Assembly (NCBI RefSeq): GCF_003716325.1
Contig: NZ_RDSR01000008.1
Coordinates: forward strand, 62,001 to 126,000
Origin: Cryobacterium tepidiphilum
Lineage (GTDB): Bacteria; Actinomycetota; Actinomycetes; Actinomycetales; Microbacteriaceae
DNA length: 64,000 bases
Reading direction: 5' to 3'
The position numbers were made by a program, and so were the translations under genes. This document shows, in pieces, positions 55,828-63,491 of the stretch. Each line of letters begins with the position of its first letter. Positions within the stretch are counted from its first letter, which is position 1. Under the pieces are notes generated by a model, which saw only the letters and a program-made list of their open reading frames with translations, made no database searches and was not told where the DNA came from.

Positions 55828-56721
55828 TCATTGCGGGAGCGAGTACGTTCCGGGCCCACGCCGCACGGCGAGACCGTCGGCGATGAGTCCGGCAAGCGCC
55901 GTCTCCCGCAGCGACGGCTCCGGCCACAGAGCCGCGATTGCGGCATCCGTCACCGGCTGCTCAGCCGACCGGAGCGCGGCCAGGATGACGCCGCGCACCT
56001 GGCGCACGCTGCCCTCGTACTTCTTCTGCACCGGCCGGCGCCGGCCCTCATAGGCCGGGTAACCCTGTGCGCGCCACGCGCACAGCTCCCGGACGGGGCA
56101 TCCGTCGCAGAACGGCGACCGCGCGGTGCACACGATCGCGCCGAGCTCCATGATGCCGGCGTTGAAGCACGCCGCCTCGGAGGGGTCGTCGGGGAGCAGT
56201 GCGTCCATCGCAGCGAGGTCCCGCCGCGCCGGGGGAGCGGGCTCCGCCTGCCCGCCGACGGCGCGCGCGATCACCCGCCGGGTGTTGGTGTCGACGACCG
56301 GATGCCGGTGGCCGTACGCGAAGGCGGCGACCGCCCGCGCGGTGTAGTCCCCGATCCCCGTGAGCGCGAGGAGGGCGTCGACGTCGCCGGGCACCACCCC
56401 GCCATGCCGGTTGACGATCTCGGTGGCCGCCTTGTGCAGCCACAGCGCCCGGCGCGGGTAGCCGAGGGTCGCCCAGGCGCGCACGGCCGCGCTCGCGGGC
56501 TCCGCCGCCAGCGCGGCGGGCGTCGGCCACCGCGACAGCCACTCCTCCAGGCGCGGCACCACCCGGGCCACGGGAGTCTGCTGCAGCATGAACTCGCTGA
56601 CCAGGATGCCCCACGCACCGAACCCGTCGCGGCGCCACGGGAGGTCGCGGGCATTCGCCCGGAACCACGCATTGACCGCCGGGGCGATGGCAGCGGACGC
56701 AGCGGGGACTGTCACGTTCAT
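55828..56721 (-). CDS. mutY: A/G-specific adenine DNA glycosylase
   Basis: 297-residue base-excision repair enzyme removing adenine opposite 8-oxoguanine. The helix-hairpin-helix motif is LTGIGDYTARAVAAFAYG, with catalytic Asp in VVDTNTRRV. The 4Fe-4S ligands follow C-x6-C-x2-C-x5-C (CTARSPFC, CDGC, CPVRELC). The C-terminal NUDIX-like domain is only a short remnant, as in other actinobacterial MutY. Start ATG of MNVTVPAAS, 7 nt behind TAAGTT. Confidence 0.95.
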   Translation of the reverse strand: MNVTVPAASAAIAPAVNAWFRANARDLPWRRDGFGAWGILVSEFMLQQTPVARVVPRLEEWLSRWPTPAALAAEPASAAVRAWATLGYPRRALWLHKAATEIVNRHGGVVPGDVDALLALTGIGDYTARAVAAFAYGHRHPVVDTNTRRVIARAVGGQAEPAPPARRDLAAMDALLPDDPSEAACFNAGIMELGAIVCTARSPFCDGCPVRELCAWRAQGYPAYEGRRRPVQKKYEGSVRQVRGVILAALRSAEQPVTDAAIAALWPEPSLRETALAGLIADGLAVRRGPGTYSLPQ

Positions 56722-56728
56722 CCCGTCT

Positions 56729-56738
56729 AACTTAGGCT
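56729..56738. promoter_or_regulatory. Overlapping divergent -10 boxes
   Basis: Minus-strand TAAGTT (56729-56734) lies 7 nt before the mutY start. Plus-strand TAGGCT (56733-56738) lies 6 nt before the ATG at 56745. The two boxes share two bases, so polymerase cannot use both at once. Confidence 0.5.
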
Positions 56739-56744
56739 CGATCC

Positions 56745-57383
56745 ATGAGGCTCGTTTCCACCCCACGTATCGAGTTCCTCCGCGCGCTCGGCGCCGAGAT
56801 CCTGCACAACTACGGTCGCGGGCGGTCGCTCATCGCGGTCGAGGGCGCCGTGCGCCCGGTGCGCGAGGCGTTCGCCGACGACCTGGCCGCCGTGTTCGAG
56901 GAGAAGGGGCACCCGGTGTACCGCGCGTCGATGCGGTACTTCCAGCGCTCGCGTGACGACCAGGAACAGTTCGGCCCGGAGACCGCCGAGCGCATCTACC
57001 GGCGGCGCGACGACTACGACGTACTCCGGCGGGTGCTCCTCGACCCGTTCCGCATGGGCGGGAGCGCCGGGTTCGTCACCCGGCAGTTCGACCCCGACAG
57101 CCGCACGTGGGTCCAGCCCACCTGGACCACCGCACCGCCGGACGCCTCCCTCATCGTCGATGGCGAGTTCCTGCACCGCCCGGAGCTTCGCGGCCTCTGG
57201 GCGTACAGCATGCTCCTCGAGGGACAGACCGGCGGTGACGCGGTCGTCGCGACCGGGGGAGGCACGCTCGCGGGCGCCTACGTGCTCTACCGTGCCGAGT
57301 CGAACCCGCGGGAGCTCGCCGGAGCCCTCATCGACGTGAGCGACCCGGAGCATCCGGCCCGCAGCTTCGCCGACAGCTGCTGA
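56745..57383 (+). CDS. Uridine-kinase-like protein lacking a P-loop
   Basis: 212-residue protein. The later part (RRRDDYDVLRRVLLDPF, SLIVDGEFLHRPELRGLW) resembles actinobacterial uridine/nucleoside-kinase-like proteins. The N-terminal region where the Walker A motif GxxxxGKS is expected reads GRGRSLIAVEGA and has no GKS. It may be a non-catalytic paralogue or use another fold; no function is assigned. It is expressed from its own leaderless promoter overlapping that of mutY. Confidence 0.65.
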   Translation: MRLVSTPRIEFLRALGAEILHNYGRGRSLIAVEGAVRPVREAFADDLAAVFEEKGHPVYRASMRYFQRSRDDQEQFGPETAERIYRRRDDYDVLRRVLLDPFRMGGSAGFVTRQFDPDSRTWVQPTWTTAPPDASLIVDGEFLHRPELRGLWAYSMLLEGQTGGDAVVATGGGTLAGAYVLYRAESNPRELAGALIDVSDPEHPARSFADSC

Positions 57384-57431
57384 CGTCCCCGACCCACCTG
57401 CGCGGGCGTTTCTGACGCAGCAATGCGCGGG

Positions 57432-58442
57432 TCAGTGCGGGGCGGGTGAGGCGGCGAACCGGCGCAGAACCTCGGCGACCGGCAGGGGCGTGCCCACACC
57501 CTCGACTTCGTGCACGAGCGCGGTGAGGTGCACGTTGACGGGCACCGGCACGCCGGCTTCGGCCGCTTCCCGCACGACCGCACCGTTCAGGAAGTCGATC
57601 TCGGTCGGCTGGCCGCGACGGATGCTCTGCAGCGTCGACCCGAGGTTCGGTACGTCGCCCATCCGCGCCCGCATCATGAGCGGCAGCACCTGCCCGGCCC
57701 ACAGCGGCAACCGCGAGAAGGCACGCAGCCGCCGGTCTCCGAGGGCCTGCAGTGACCCGAAACGCACGCCGCGGGCCATGCCGACCCGCACGGTCTCCCG
57801 CATGCTGGCCGTCATCACCAGGCGCAGGCCCGGGTCGGCGACCACCTCCTGCACGCTGAGGCCCGTGATCGCAGGCAGGGCGTTGAGCATGTTCACGACG
57901 AGCTTCGTCCACTGCGCGCCCACGAAGTTGTCGATCACCGCAGCAGGCACGGCGGGTTCGAGCAGGGCCTGCCAGCGCCGGGTCGCCGCGTCAGCCGGCC
58001 CGTCACCGCGTCCGAGGTAGGTGAGCGCAGGCGTCGTCACCGTCACCTGGCCGGGCTTGGTGTAGTTCGCCGCGATGATCGTGAGTGCGCCGAAGCAGTC
58101 CGAGGCGGGCAGCAGCCGCCGGGCGGTGGCGACGCCGCCGAGGCCGTTCTGCACCACGATCACGGGCGCGCCGTCGATGACCGTCGCGTTCGCGGCGATC
58201 GCGGCCTCGGCATCCTGGGCCTTGGTGCACACCAGCACCAGCTCGGGCCGCTCTGTCAGGCGCTCGACGGCAATCGGGTGGGCGTGCGCCTCGCCGAACC
58301 CGCCGGTCAGGCGGATGCCGTCGGCCTGGATCGCGGCGAGTCCCGCCCCGCGGGCGGTCACCGTCACGTCGTGCCCCACCGCTGCCAGCCGGGCCGCGAA
58401 CGTGCCGCCCAGGGCTCCGGCACCGATGATCGCGACTCGCAC
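57432..58442 (-). CDS. panE: 2-dehydropantoate 2-reductase
   Basis: 336-residue NADPH-dependent ketopantoate reductase of coenzyme A synthesis, or a close ApbA/PanE-family relative. The Rossmann motif IGAGALGGTFAARL is at the N-terminus, VVQNGLGG follows, and the catalytic Lys lies in GAQWTKLVVNMLNALPAI-type. Paralogues of this family are common, so the in vivo substrate is less certain than the fold. GTG start 7 nt behind TAGGAT. Divergent from truB. Confidence 0.85.
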   Translation of the reverse strand: MRVAIIGAGALGGTFAARLAAVGHDVTVTARGAGLAAIQADGIRLTGGFGEAHAHPIAVERLTERPELVLVCTKAQDAEAAIAANATVIDGAPVIVVQNGLGGVATARRLLPASDCFGALTIIAANYTKPGQVTVTTPALTYLGRGDGPADAATRRWQALLEPAVPAAVIDNFVGAQWTKLVVNMLNALPAITGLSVQEVVADPGLRLVMTASMRETVRVGMARGVRFGSLQALGDRRLRAFSRLPLWAGQVLPLMMRARMGDVPNLGSTLQSIRRGQPTEIDFLNGAVVREAAEAGVPVPVNVHLTALVHEVEGVGTPLPVAEVLRRFAASPAPH

Positions 58443-58449
58443 GCGTCAC

Positions 58450-58455
58450 ATCCTA
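58450..58455 (-). promoter_or_regulatory. -10 box of panE, leaderless
   Basis: TAGGAT on the minus strand, 7 nt before the GTG at 58442. Confidence 0.45.
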
Positions 58456-58482
58456 TGGCCGGTTCTCCCCAGCGTGCGCTGG

Positions 58483-58488
58483 TACCCT
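58483..58488 (+). promoter_or_regulatory. -10 box of truB, leaderless
   Basis: TACCCT, 6 nt before the GTG at 58495; likely drives truB to ribF. Confidence 0.45.
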
Positions 58489-58494
58489 CTCAGA

Positions 58495-59403
58495 GTGACC
58501 AGCGGCCTTCTTCTCATCGACAAGGCGCAGGACTGGACCAGCCACGACGCCGTGGCCCGCACCCGCCGGCTGGCGGGAACGCGCAAGGTCGGCCACGCCG
58601 GCACCCTCGACCCGATGGCCACGGGCCTGCTCATTCTGGGGGTCAACAGCTCCACCCGGCTGCTCACCTACATCGTCGGCCTCGGCAAGGAGTACGAGGC
58701 CACCATCCGCCTCGGCGCCGCCACGACGACGGATGACGCCCAGGGCGACGAGACCGCGCGCGCCGACCCGGCATCCGTTGCCGCGATCACGCCCGCACGG
58801 GTGGCGGAGGCGATGACCGCCCTCACCGGTGACATCGAGCAACGGCCGAGCGCCGTGAGCGCCATCAAGGTCGACGGCAAGCGCGCCTACGCCCGTGTGC
58901 GTGCGGGCGAAGACGTGGTGCTGGCGAGCCGGCCCGTGAGCGTCAGCAGCTTCGACCTGCTCGGCGAGGCGCGCACCGATGGCTTCCTCGACCTTGATGT
59001 GCGCGTCGCATGCTCCTCGGGCACCTATATCCGGGCGCTTGCCCGCGATCTCGGCGCCGCCCTCGGGGTCGGCGGGCACCTCACCCGGCTCCGGCGCACC
59101 CGCGTCGGCCCGTTCGACGTGGCCGACGCTGCCGGCCTCGACGACCTCGACGTCGCCGCTCGCCTGATCAGCCCCGCGGATGCCGCAGGTCGCCTGTTCC
59201 CGCGGCTCGACCTCACCGACGAGCAGGCGACCGACCTCGGGCACGGCAAGCGCATCGATGTGAGCAGCGACCAGCAGCTGCCGCCCCTTCCCGCGGGCCC
59301 GGTGGCCGCCATCGCGCCCGGGCACCGGCTCGTCGGCCTGGTGGAATACCGCGGGGGCCAGGCCCGCACCCTCGTGAACTTCCCCACGGACGCCGACGCA
59401 TGA
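58495..59403 (+). CDS. truB: tRNA pseudouridine(55) synthase
   Basis: 302-residue enzyme making pseudouridine 55 in the T loop of tRNAs. The catalytic Asp is in HAGTLDPMATGLL, other family motifs are SAIKVDGKRAYARVRAGE and CSSGTYIRALARDLG. A C-terminal PUA-like domain is present. The GTG start is set by family alignment (VTSGLLLIDK) and by the TACCCT box. Its stop overlaps the next ATG. Confidence 0.97.
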   Translation: MTSGLLLIDKAQDWTSHDAVARTRRLAGTRKVGHAGTLDPMATGLLILGVNSSTRLLTYIVGLGKEYEATIRLGAATTTDDAQGDETARADPASVAAITPARVAEAMTALTGDIEQRPSAVSAIKVDGKRAYARVRAGEDVVLASRPVSVSSFDLLGEARTDGFLDLDVRVACSSGTYIRALARDLGAALGVGGHLTRLRRTRVGPFDVADAAGLDDLDVAARLISPADAAGRLFPRLDLTDEQATDLGHGKRIDVSSDQQLPPLPAGPVAAIAPGHRLVGLVEYRGGQARTLVNFPTDADA

Positions 59404-59768
59404 TCGAGTGGTTCGCGTGGCTGCAGGTGGGCATCGCCGTGGCGGGCGGCGTGCTCTGCGTGGCACTCGGTCTGGCCGGGCGTAAGCCGTCCGACCTCAC
59501 CATGGGCGCCACCGCCCTCGTCGAGCTGCTGTTGATCGTGCAGCTGTTCGTCGCCATCGTCGCGCCGCTCACCGGCAACCGGGCCAGCGGCAGCGAGGTG
59601 GAGTTCTACGTCTACCTGATCAGCGCCCTGCTGCTGCCCGCCGCGGCCGGCTTCTGGGGCCTCGTGGAACGCACGCGCTGGAGCACCGTGATCCTGGGCG
59701 TCGTCTGCCTCTCCGTCGCCGTCATGGTGTACCGGATGCTGCAGATCTGGGTCTTCCAGGGACGGTGA
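59400..59768 (+). CDS. Small conserved membrane protein
   Basis: 122-residue protein with four predicted membrane helices (about 5-25, 35-58, 70-88, 95-115) and a short charged loop. No enzyme motif is visible. ATG overlaps the truB stop by 4 nt. Position between truB and ribF suggests a housekeeping transcript, but the function is unknown. Confidence 0.8.
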   Translation: MIEWFAWLQVGIAVAGGVLCVALGLAGRKPSDLTMGATALVELLLIVQLFVAIVAPLTGNRASGSEVEFYVYLISALLLPAAAGFWGLVERTRWSTVILGVVCLSVAVMVYRMLQIWVFQGR

Positions 59769-59826
59769 CGCAGCGAGGCGACCAGGGAACAATCACGCTC
59801 CCCGAAGCTGCGATAATTGCAGGGCA

Positions 59827-60306
59827 ATGAGTGAACTGAACGCAGCCGAACCGTCGCGACGGGTGACCGGTGTCGGTCGTCTCCTCATCGTGGTCTACGG
59901 CATCCTCGCGCTCGCCGCGTCCGGCCGCAGCGCCACGCAGCTCATCGAGCGGTTCCATGAGGCACCCGTCGCCTACCTGCTCTCCGCCCTCTCCGCGATC
60001 GTCTATATCGTTGCCACCGTCGCGCTCGTGTTCCGCAGCCGCGGCTGGTACCGCGTGGCGTGGGCGACCATCGGTTTCGAACTCGCGGGCGTGCTCATCG
60101 TCGGCACTCTGAGCGTGGCCTGGCCGTCGTTGCTCGGCCAGGGCGCGGTCGATCCCTTCGGCCGCCAGTCGACGGTCTGGTCGGCATACGGCATGGGCTA
60201 CCTCTTCATTCCGCTGGTGTTGCCGGTGCTCGGCATGTGGTGGCTGGCGACGCACCGCCCGGTGACGGCGCCGGCGGTCGAGCCGCAGCCCGCGGACGCC
60301 GCATGA
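59827..60306 (+). CDS. Conserved membrane protein upstream of ribF
   Basis: 159-residue protein with four predicted membrane helices (about 18-38, 48-68, 78-100, 120-145) and a Pro/Ala-rich cytoplasmic tail. No recognised domain. Its stop overlaps the ribF ATG by 4 nt, so translation is coupled to ribF. A GATAAT box nine bases upstream of the ATG may give it an extra promoter. Confidence 0.78.
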   Translation: MSELNAAEPSRRVTGVGRLLIVVYGILALAASGRSATQLIERFHEAPVAYLLSALSAIVYIVATVALVFRSRGWYRVAWATIGFELAGVLIVGTLSVAWPSLLGQGAVDPFGRQSTVWSAYGMGYLFIPLVLPVLGMWWLATHRPVTAPAVEPQPADAA

Positions 60307-61232
60307 AGACCTTCCACGGGCTCGAGCAGGTCCCGGCCGATTGGCCCGCCTCCGCGGTGACGGTCGGAAAGTTCGACGGGGTGCACGCGGGCCATCGTGC
60401 GGTCATCTCTGAGCTGGAGAGCCTGGCCGCGAGGCACCAGGCGTCGACCGTCGTCGTGACGTTCGACCGGCATCCGCTGGCCTACATCGCACCGCAGAAG
60501 TGCCCGCCGGCCCTGGTCAGCCTGGAGCAGAAAATCGACCTGCTGGCCGGCACCGGCGTCGATGCCACGCTCGTGCTCAGCTTCGACGAGGCCTTGGCGT
60601 CGTTGCCGCCGGAGGAGTTCGTCCGGCACATCCTCGTCGACACGTTGCACGCCCGGAGCGTGCTGGTCGGCCAGGACTTCCGCTTCGGCCACCGCGGGGC
60701 TGGCGACGTCGCGGTGCTGCGTGACCTCGGCGAGCGGTTCGGTTTCGAGGTGCGGCTGATCGACGACGTCGCGCCCGACAACGTGCGGCGGGTGTCGTCC
60801 ACCTGGATTCGGGAGCTCCTCGCCGACGGCGACGTGCGCGCGGCGGCCCGCCTGCTCGGTCATGAGCCGGAGGTTCGGGGAATGGTCGTGCACGGCGCCG
60901 CGCGTGGCCGTGAACTCGGGTATCCCACCGCCAACCTCTCGCCCCAGTCGCAGGGGCTCATCCCCGCCGACGGCGTCTATGCGGGCTGGTTGACGGATGC
61001 CGGGGTGCGCTACCCGGCGGCGATCTCCGTCGGCAACAACCCCACCTTCACGGGCGTGCCGCAGAAGCAGGTCGAGGCGTACGTGCTCGACGAGGACATC
61101 GACCTCTACGACCACGTCGTCGACGTGGCCTTCGTCGACCGCATCCGCGGCATGACGGCGTTCACCGGCATCGAACCGCTCATCGCCCAGATCGCCGACG
61201 ACGTGGAACAGGTCAGGCGGATCCTGCGGTAG
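60303..61232 (+). CDS. ribF: Bifunctional riboflavin kinase/FAD synthetase
   Basis: 309-residue enzyme that phosphorylates riboflavin to FMN and adenylates it to FAD. The N-terminal nucleotidyltransferase domain has TVGKFDGVHAGH and the ISSTWIR-like VSSTWIRELL. The C-terminal kinase domain has GYPTANLSP and NNPTF. Follows truB and two membrane genes, the common order with ribF last. Its 3' end overlaps the convergent next gene by 20 nt. Confidence 0.97.
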   Translation: MKTFHGLEQVPADWPASAVTVGKFDGVHAGHRAVISELESLAARHQASTVVVTFDRHPLAYIAPQKCPPALVSLEQKIDLLAGTGVDATLVLSFDEALASLPPEEFVRHILVDTLHARSVLVGQDFRFGHRGAGDVAVLRDLGERFGFEVRLIDDVAPDNVRRVSSTWIRELLADGDVRAAARLLGHEPEVRGMVVHGAARGRELGYPTANLSPQSQGLIPADGVYAGWLTDAGVRYPAAISVGNNPTFTGVPQKQVEAYVLDEDIDLYDHVVDVAFVDRIRGMTAFTGIEPLIAQIADDVEQVRRILR

Positions 61233-61899
61233 CGGATGTCCCATCCCGCCCCGCCGGCCCGCGCCGACCGAAGAGGAACAGGATGTGCTCCTCGGCCGTG
61301 CCGCGGAGGGGAGCGCCGCGGCCGACGCTCCAGCCGGCATCCGTTGCGACAAGGCTGCGCCTGCGCAGCACCGCCCGCACGCCGAGCGGGGCGAGGAGCG
61401 CCTGCCGGAGTGCGACAGCGCCCGACGCCGTGTCGGACACGTTCAGAGCGAGCCCGAGCGGATGCGTGATGTCGAAGCCGTGCACGACGACTTCGGTGAG
61501 TTCGCTCACACCGGTGCGGCCTCGCCCCGCCGCCTTGTCGGCCGCGATCGCACGCAGCCGCGCCAGGAGCTCGGCCGGTTCGGCCTCGGCTGCAACCTTG
61601 CTCGCGGCATCGATCGCGCGATTGACGCGGAGCCCGTTGTGCACCCACGCCCTCGTCGCGCTGGCGACGAGTTCGCGGCTGGGCGTGCCGACCCGCCACA
61701 CGATGTGGCCGACGGCGTCTCGCACCCGCCAGCCCTCGCATTCGCTGGGTTCGTCCCACGCGTCCGACGCCGCGTTCTCGAGCAGGTCGGCGAGGGAGAG
61801 GAGAATCGAGGCCATCTGCTCGTTCCAGCGCGGGCTGACGCCCGTCTCGTCCCGTTTCGGGGTGAGCCCGAGCGGAAGGTAACGGGTGAAATCCGGCAT
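61213..61899 (-). CDS. Mycothiol-dependent maleylpyruvate isomerase-like protein
   Basis: 228-residue protein of the DinB/MDMPI four-helix fold. The segment SECEGWRVRDAVGHIVWR matches the N-terminal domain of mycothiol-dependent isomerases, and VVVHGFDI supplies the second His expected for the metal site. Many members carry out mycothiol-linked thiol transfer; the substrate is unknown. Presence fits a mycothiol-producing actinobacterium. Start 6 nt behind TAGGCT; the end overlaps ribF. Confidence 0.82.
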   Translation of the reverse strand: MPDFTRYLPLGLTPKRDETGVSPRWNEQMASILLSLADLLENAASDAWDEPSECEGWRVRDAVGHIVWRVGTPSRELVASATRAWVHNGLRVNRAIDAASKVAAEAEPAELLARLRAIAADKAAGRGRTGVSELTEVVVHGFDITHPLGLALNVSDTASGAVALRQALLAPLGVRAVLRRRSLVATDAGWSVGRGAPLRGTAEEHILFLFGRRGPAGRDGTSATAGSA

Positions 61900-61905
61900 G
61901 GCCTC

Positions 61906-61911
61906 AGCCTA
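61906..61911 (-). promoter_or_regulatory. -10 box of the isomerase-like gene, leaderless
   Basis: TAGGCT on the minus strand, 6 nt before the start codon at 61899. Confidence 0.45.
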
Positions 61912-62002
61912 AGCCGTCGTCCCACACGCAATCAGGAGAATCAGCGTGAGTGGCCCCGCATGCCGCGTGCCCTCCCCGAATATCCTGAACGCCGGCAGCA
62001 CG

Positions 62003-62008
62003 TAGAAT
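62003..62008 (+). promoter_or_regulatory. -10 box of the MFS gene, leaderless
   Basis: TAGAAT, 6 nt before the GTG at 62015. Confidence 0.5.
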
Positions 62009-62014
62009 CAAGCA

Positions 62015-63265
62015 GTGACCAACCGCCCCCGACGTCCCCTCTGGGCGGGCCGCATCCTCGCGCTGTCGGGCATCCTGTTGGTCGCCTGGAACCTGCGCAC
62101 GGCGGTGGCGGCGCTCTCACCGATCATCACGCAGGTGAGCGCCGACATTCCGCTCGGCGTACTGGCGGTCAGTGTGCTCGGCATGCTGCCGCCCGTCTGT
62201 TTCGCCGTCTTCGGCATCGTGACGCCGATGTTCAGTCGCTGGTGGGGGCTGGAGTGGTCGCTCGTCGTCGCGCTCGTCGCGATTCTGGCTGGGCACCTTC
62301 TGCGCGGCGCCTCCGGATCACTGGCGATGCTCATGATCGCGAGCGTGATCGGGTTCGCCGGCCTCGGCATGGGCAACGTGCTGCTGCCGCCGCTGGTGAA
62401 GAAGTACTTCCCCGACCGCATCGGCCTGGTGACCTCCCTCTACGCGACCGTGCTGGCGGTCAGCACCCTCGTACCGCCGCTGGTGGCGGTTCCCGTCGCC
62501 GACACCGCCGGCTGGCGGGTGTCGCTCGGCATGTGGGCGCTTCTCGCAGGCGTCGCCATCGTTCCATGGCTGGCGATGATCGTGCGCGAGCGACGCCGGG
62601 CGGCGTCGCCGCATCCGCATCCACCCACAGCGGATGTGCCTGTCGAGGAAGCCGACCCGGCTCTCCTTCGCGGCATCTGGAGTTCTCCCATCGCCTGGGC
62701 GATCGCGGTGGTTTTCGGCACCTCGTCGCTCAATGCCTACTCAATGTTTGCGTGGCTACCGGAGCTGCTCCAGGAGAGCGCCGGGCTCTCACCCGCGCAC
62801 GCGGGGGTCATGCTCTCCCTGTTCGCGGGCATGGGAATTCCGACAGGTCTGGTCATTCCGGTTCTCACCGCACGTATGAAGAATGTGGGCCTGCTCGTCT
62901 ACCTCGGTGCCCTGTTGTTCATTGTGGGCGACCTCGGCCTGATGCTCCTCCCCGGAACCGCGACGTTTGTCTGGGTTGCCTTCGCGGGCCTTGGTCCGCT
63001 GCTGTTCCCGCTCGCTCTTGTGCTCATCAACCTGCGCACGCGAACGCACGAGGCGGCGATCGCGCTCAGCGGATTCGTGCAGAGCGTTGGCTACACACTC
63101 GGTGCGCTCGGGCCGCTCTTCGTCGGGATCCTGCGCGAGGTGACCGGCGGCTGGTTCTGGCCCATCGTCTTCCTCCTCGCCACCGCCGTTGCGGCGACTG
63201 TCGCCGCCACGGTCGTCGCCAGGCCGCACATGCTCGAAGACGATCTCGCCGCCAGGGAGCGATAA
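62015..63265 (+). CDS. MFS transporter, CynX/NimT type
   Basis: 416-residue transporter with twelve predicted membrane helices. The opening NLRTAVAALSPI and the first-half segment RIGLVTSLYATVLAVST match the CynX/NimT (cyanate, nitroimidazole) branch of the major facilitator superfamily. A charged central loop (about 190-215) separates the two six-helix halves. Substrate cannot be assigned. GTG start 6 nt behind a TAGAAT box. Confidence 0.9.
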   Translation: MTNRPRRPLWAGRILALSGILLVAWNLRTAVAALSPIITQVSADIPLGVLAVSVLGMLPPVCFAVFGIVTPMFSRWWGLEWSLVVALVAILAGHLLRGASGSLAMLMIASVIGFAGLGMGNVLLPPLVKKYFPDRIGLVTSLYATVLAVSTLVPPLVAVPVADTAGWRVSLGMWALLAGVAIVPWLAMIVRERRRAASPHPHPPTADVPVEEADPALLRGIWSSPIAWAIAVVFGTSSLNAYSMFAWLPELLQESAGLSPAHAGVMLSLFAGMGIPTGLVIPVLTARMKNVGLLVYLGALLFIVGDLGLMLLPGTATFVWVAFAGLGPLLFPLALVLINLRTRTHEAAIALSGFVQSVGYTLGALGPLFVGILREVTGGWFWPIVFLLATAVAATVAATVVARPHMLEDDLAARER

Positions 63266-63352
63266 AGCGGCAGCCAGCCTCTGGCAATGCACGAATGCCG
63301 TCGACAAGCTCCCGGGCGGCGGTACGGTGGTTCAAAGACCGGATGAGGAGCA

Positions 63353-63439
63353 ATGATGCTTTCAGGTGTGATCATGGCCGCAGGCGGGGGAGTGACACTG
63401 ATCGTCGCGGCGATTGTGCTGGGCGTCACCTTGAAGTAG
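63353..63439 (+). CDS. 28-residue single-pass membrane peptide
   Basis: Short gene preceded by GAGGAG, with ATG-ATG at its start and a protein of 28 residues whose Gly/Ala/Val/Ile-rich centre (about 10-26) is one membrane helix ending in LK. A TACGGT box lies 25 nt upstream and a perfect 6-bp hairpin (63438-63453) overlaps the stop, giving a complete mini transcription unit. If the second ATG is used the peptide has 27 residues. No family recognised. Confidence 0.5.
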   Translation: MMLSGVIMAAGGGVTLIVAAIVLGVTLK

Positions 63440-63453
63440 AGCGACGCCGCTCT
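63438..63453 (+). terminator. Hairpin after the 28-residue gene
   Basis: Perfect inverted repeat agagcg-acgc-cgctct beginning on the stop codon of the small peptide gene. No T-tract follows. Confidence 0.3.
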
Positions 63454-63491
63454 CACACGCCACACCCTCGACCGCGGTCGAACCCCCTGAG

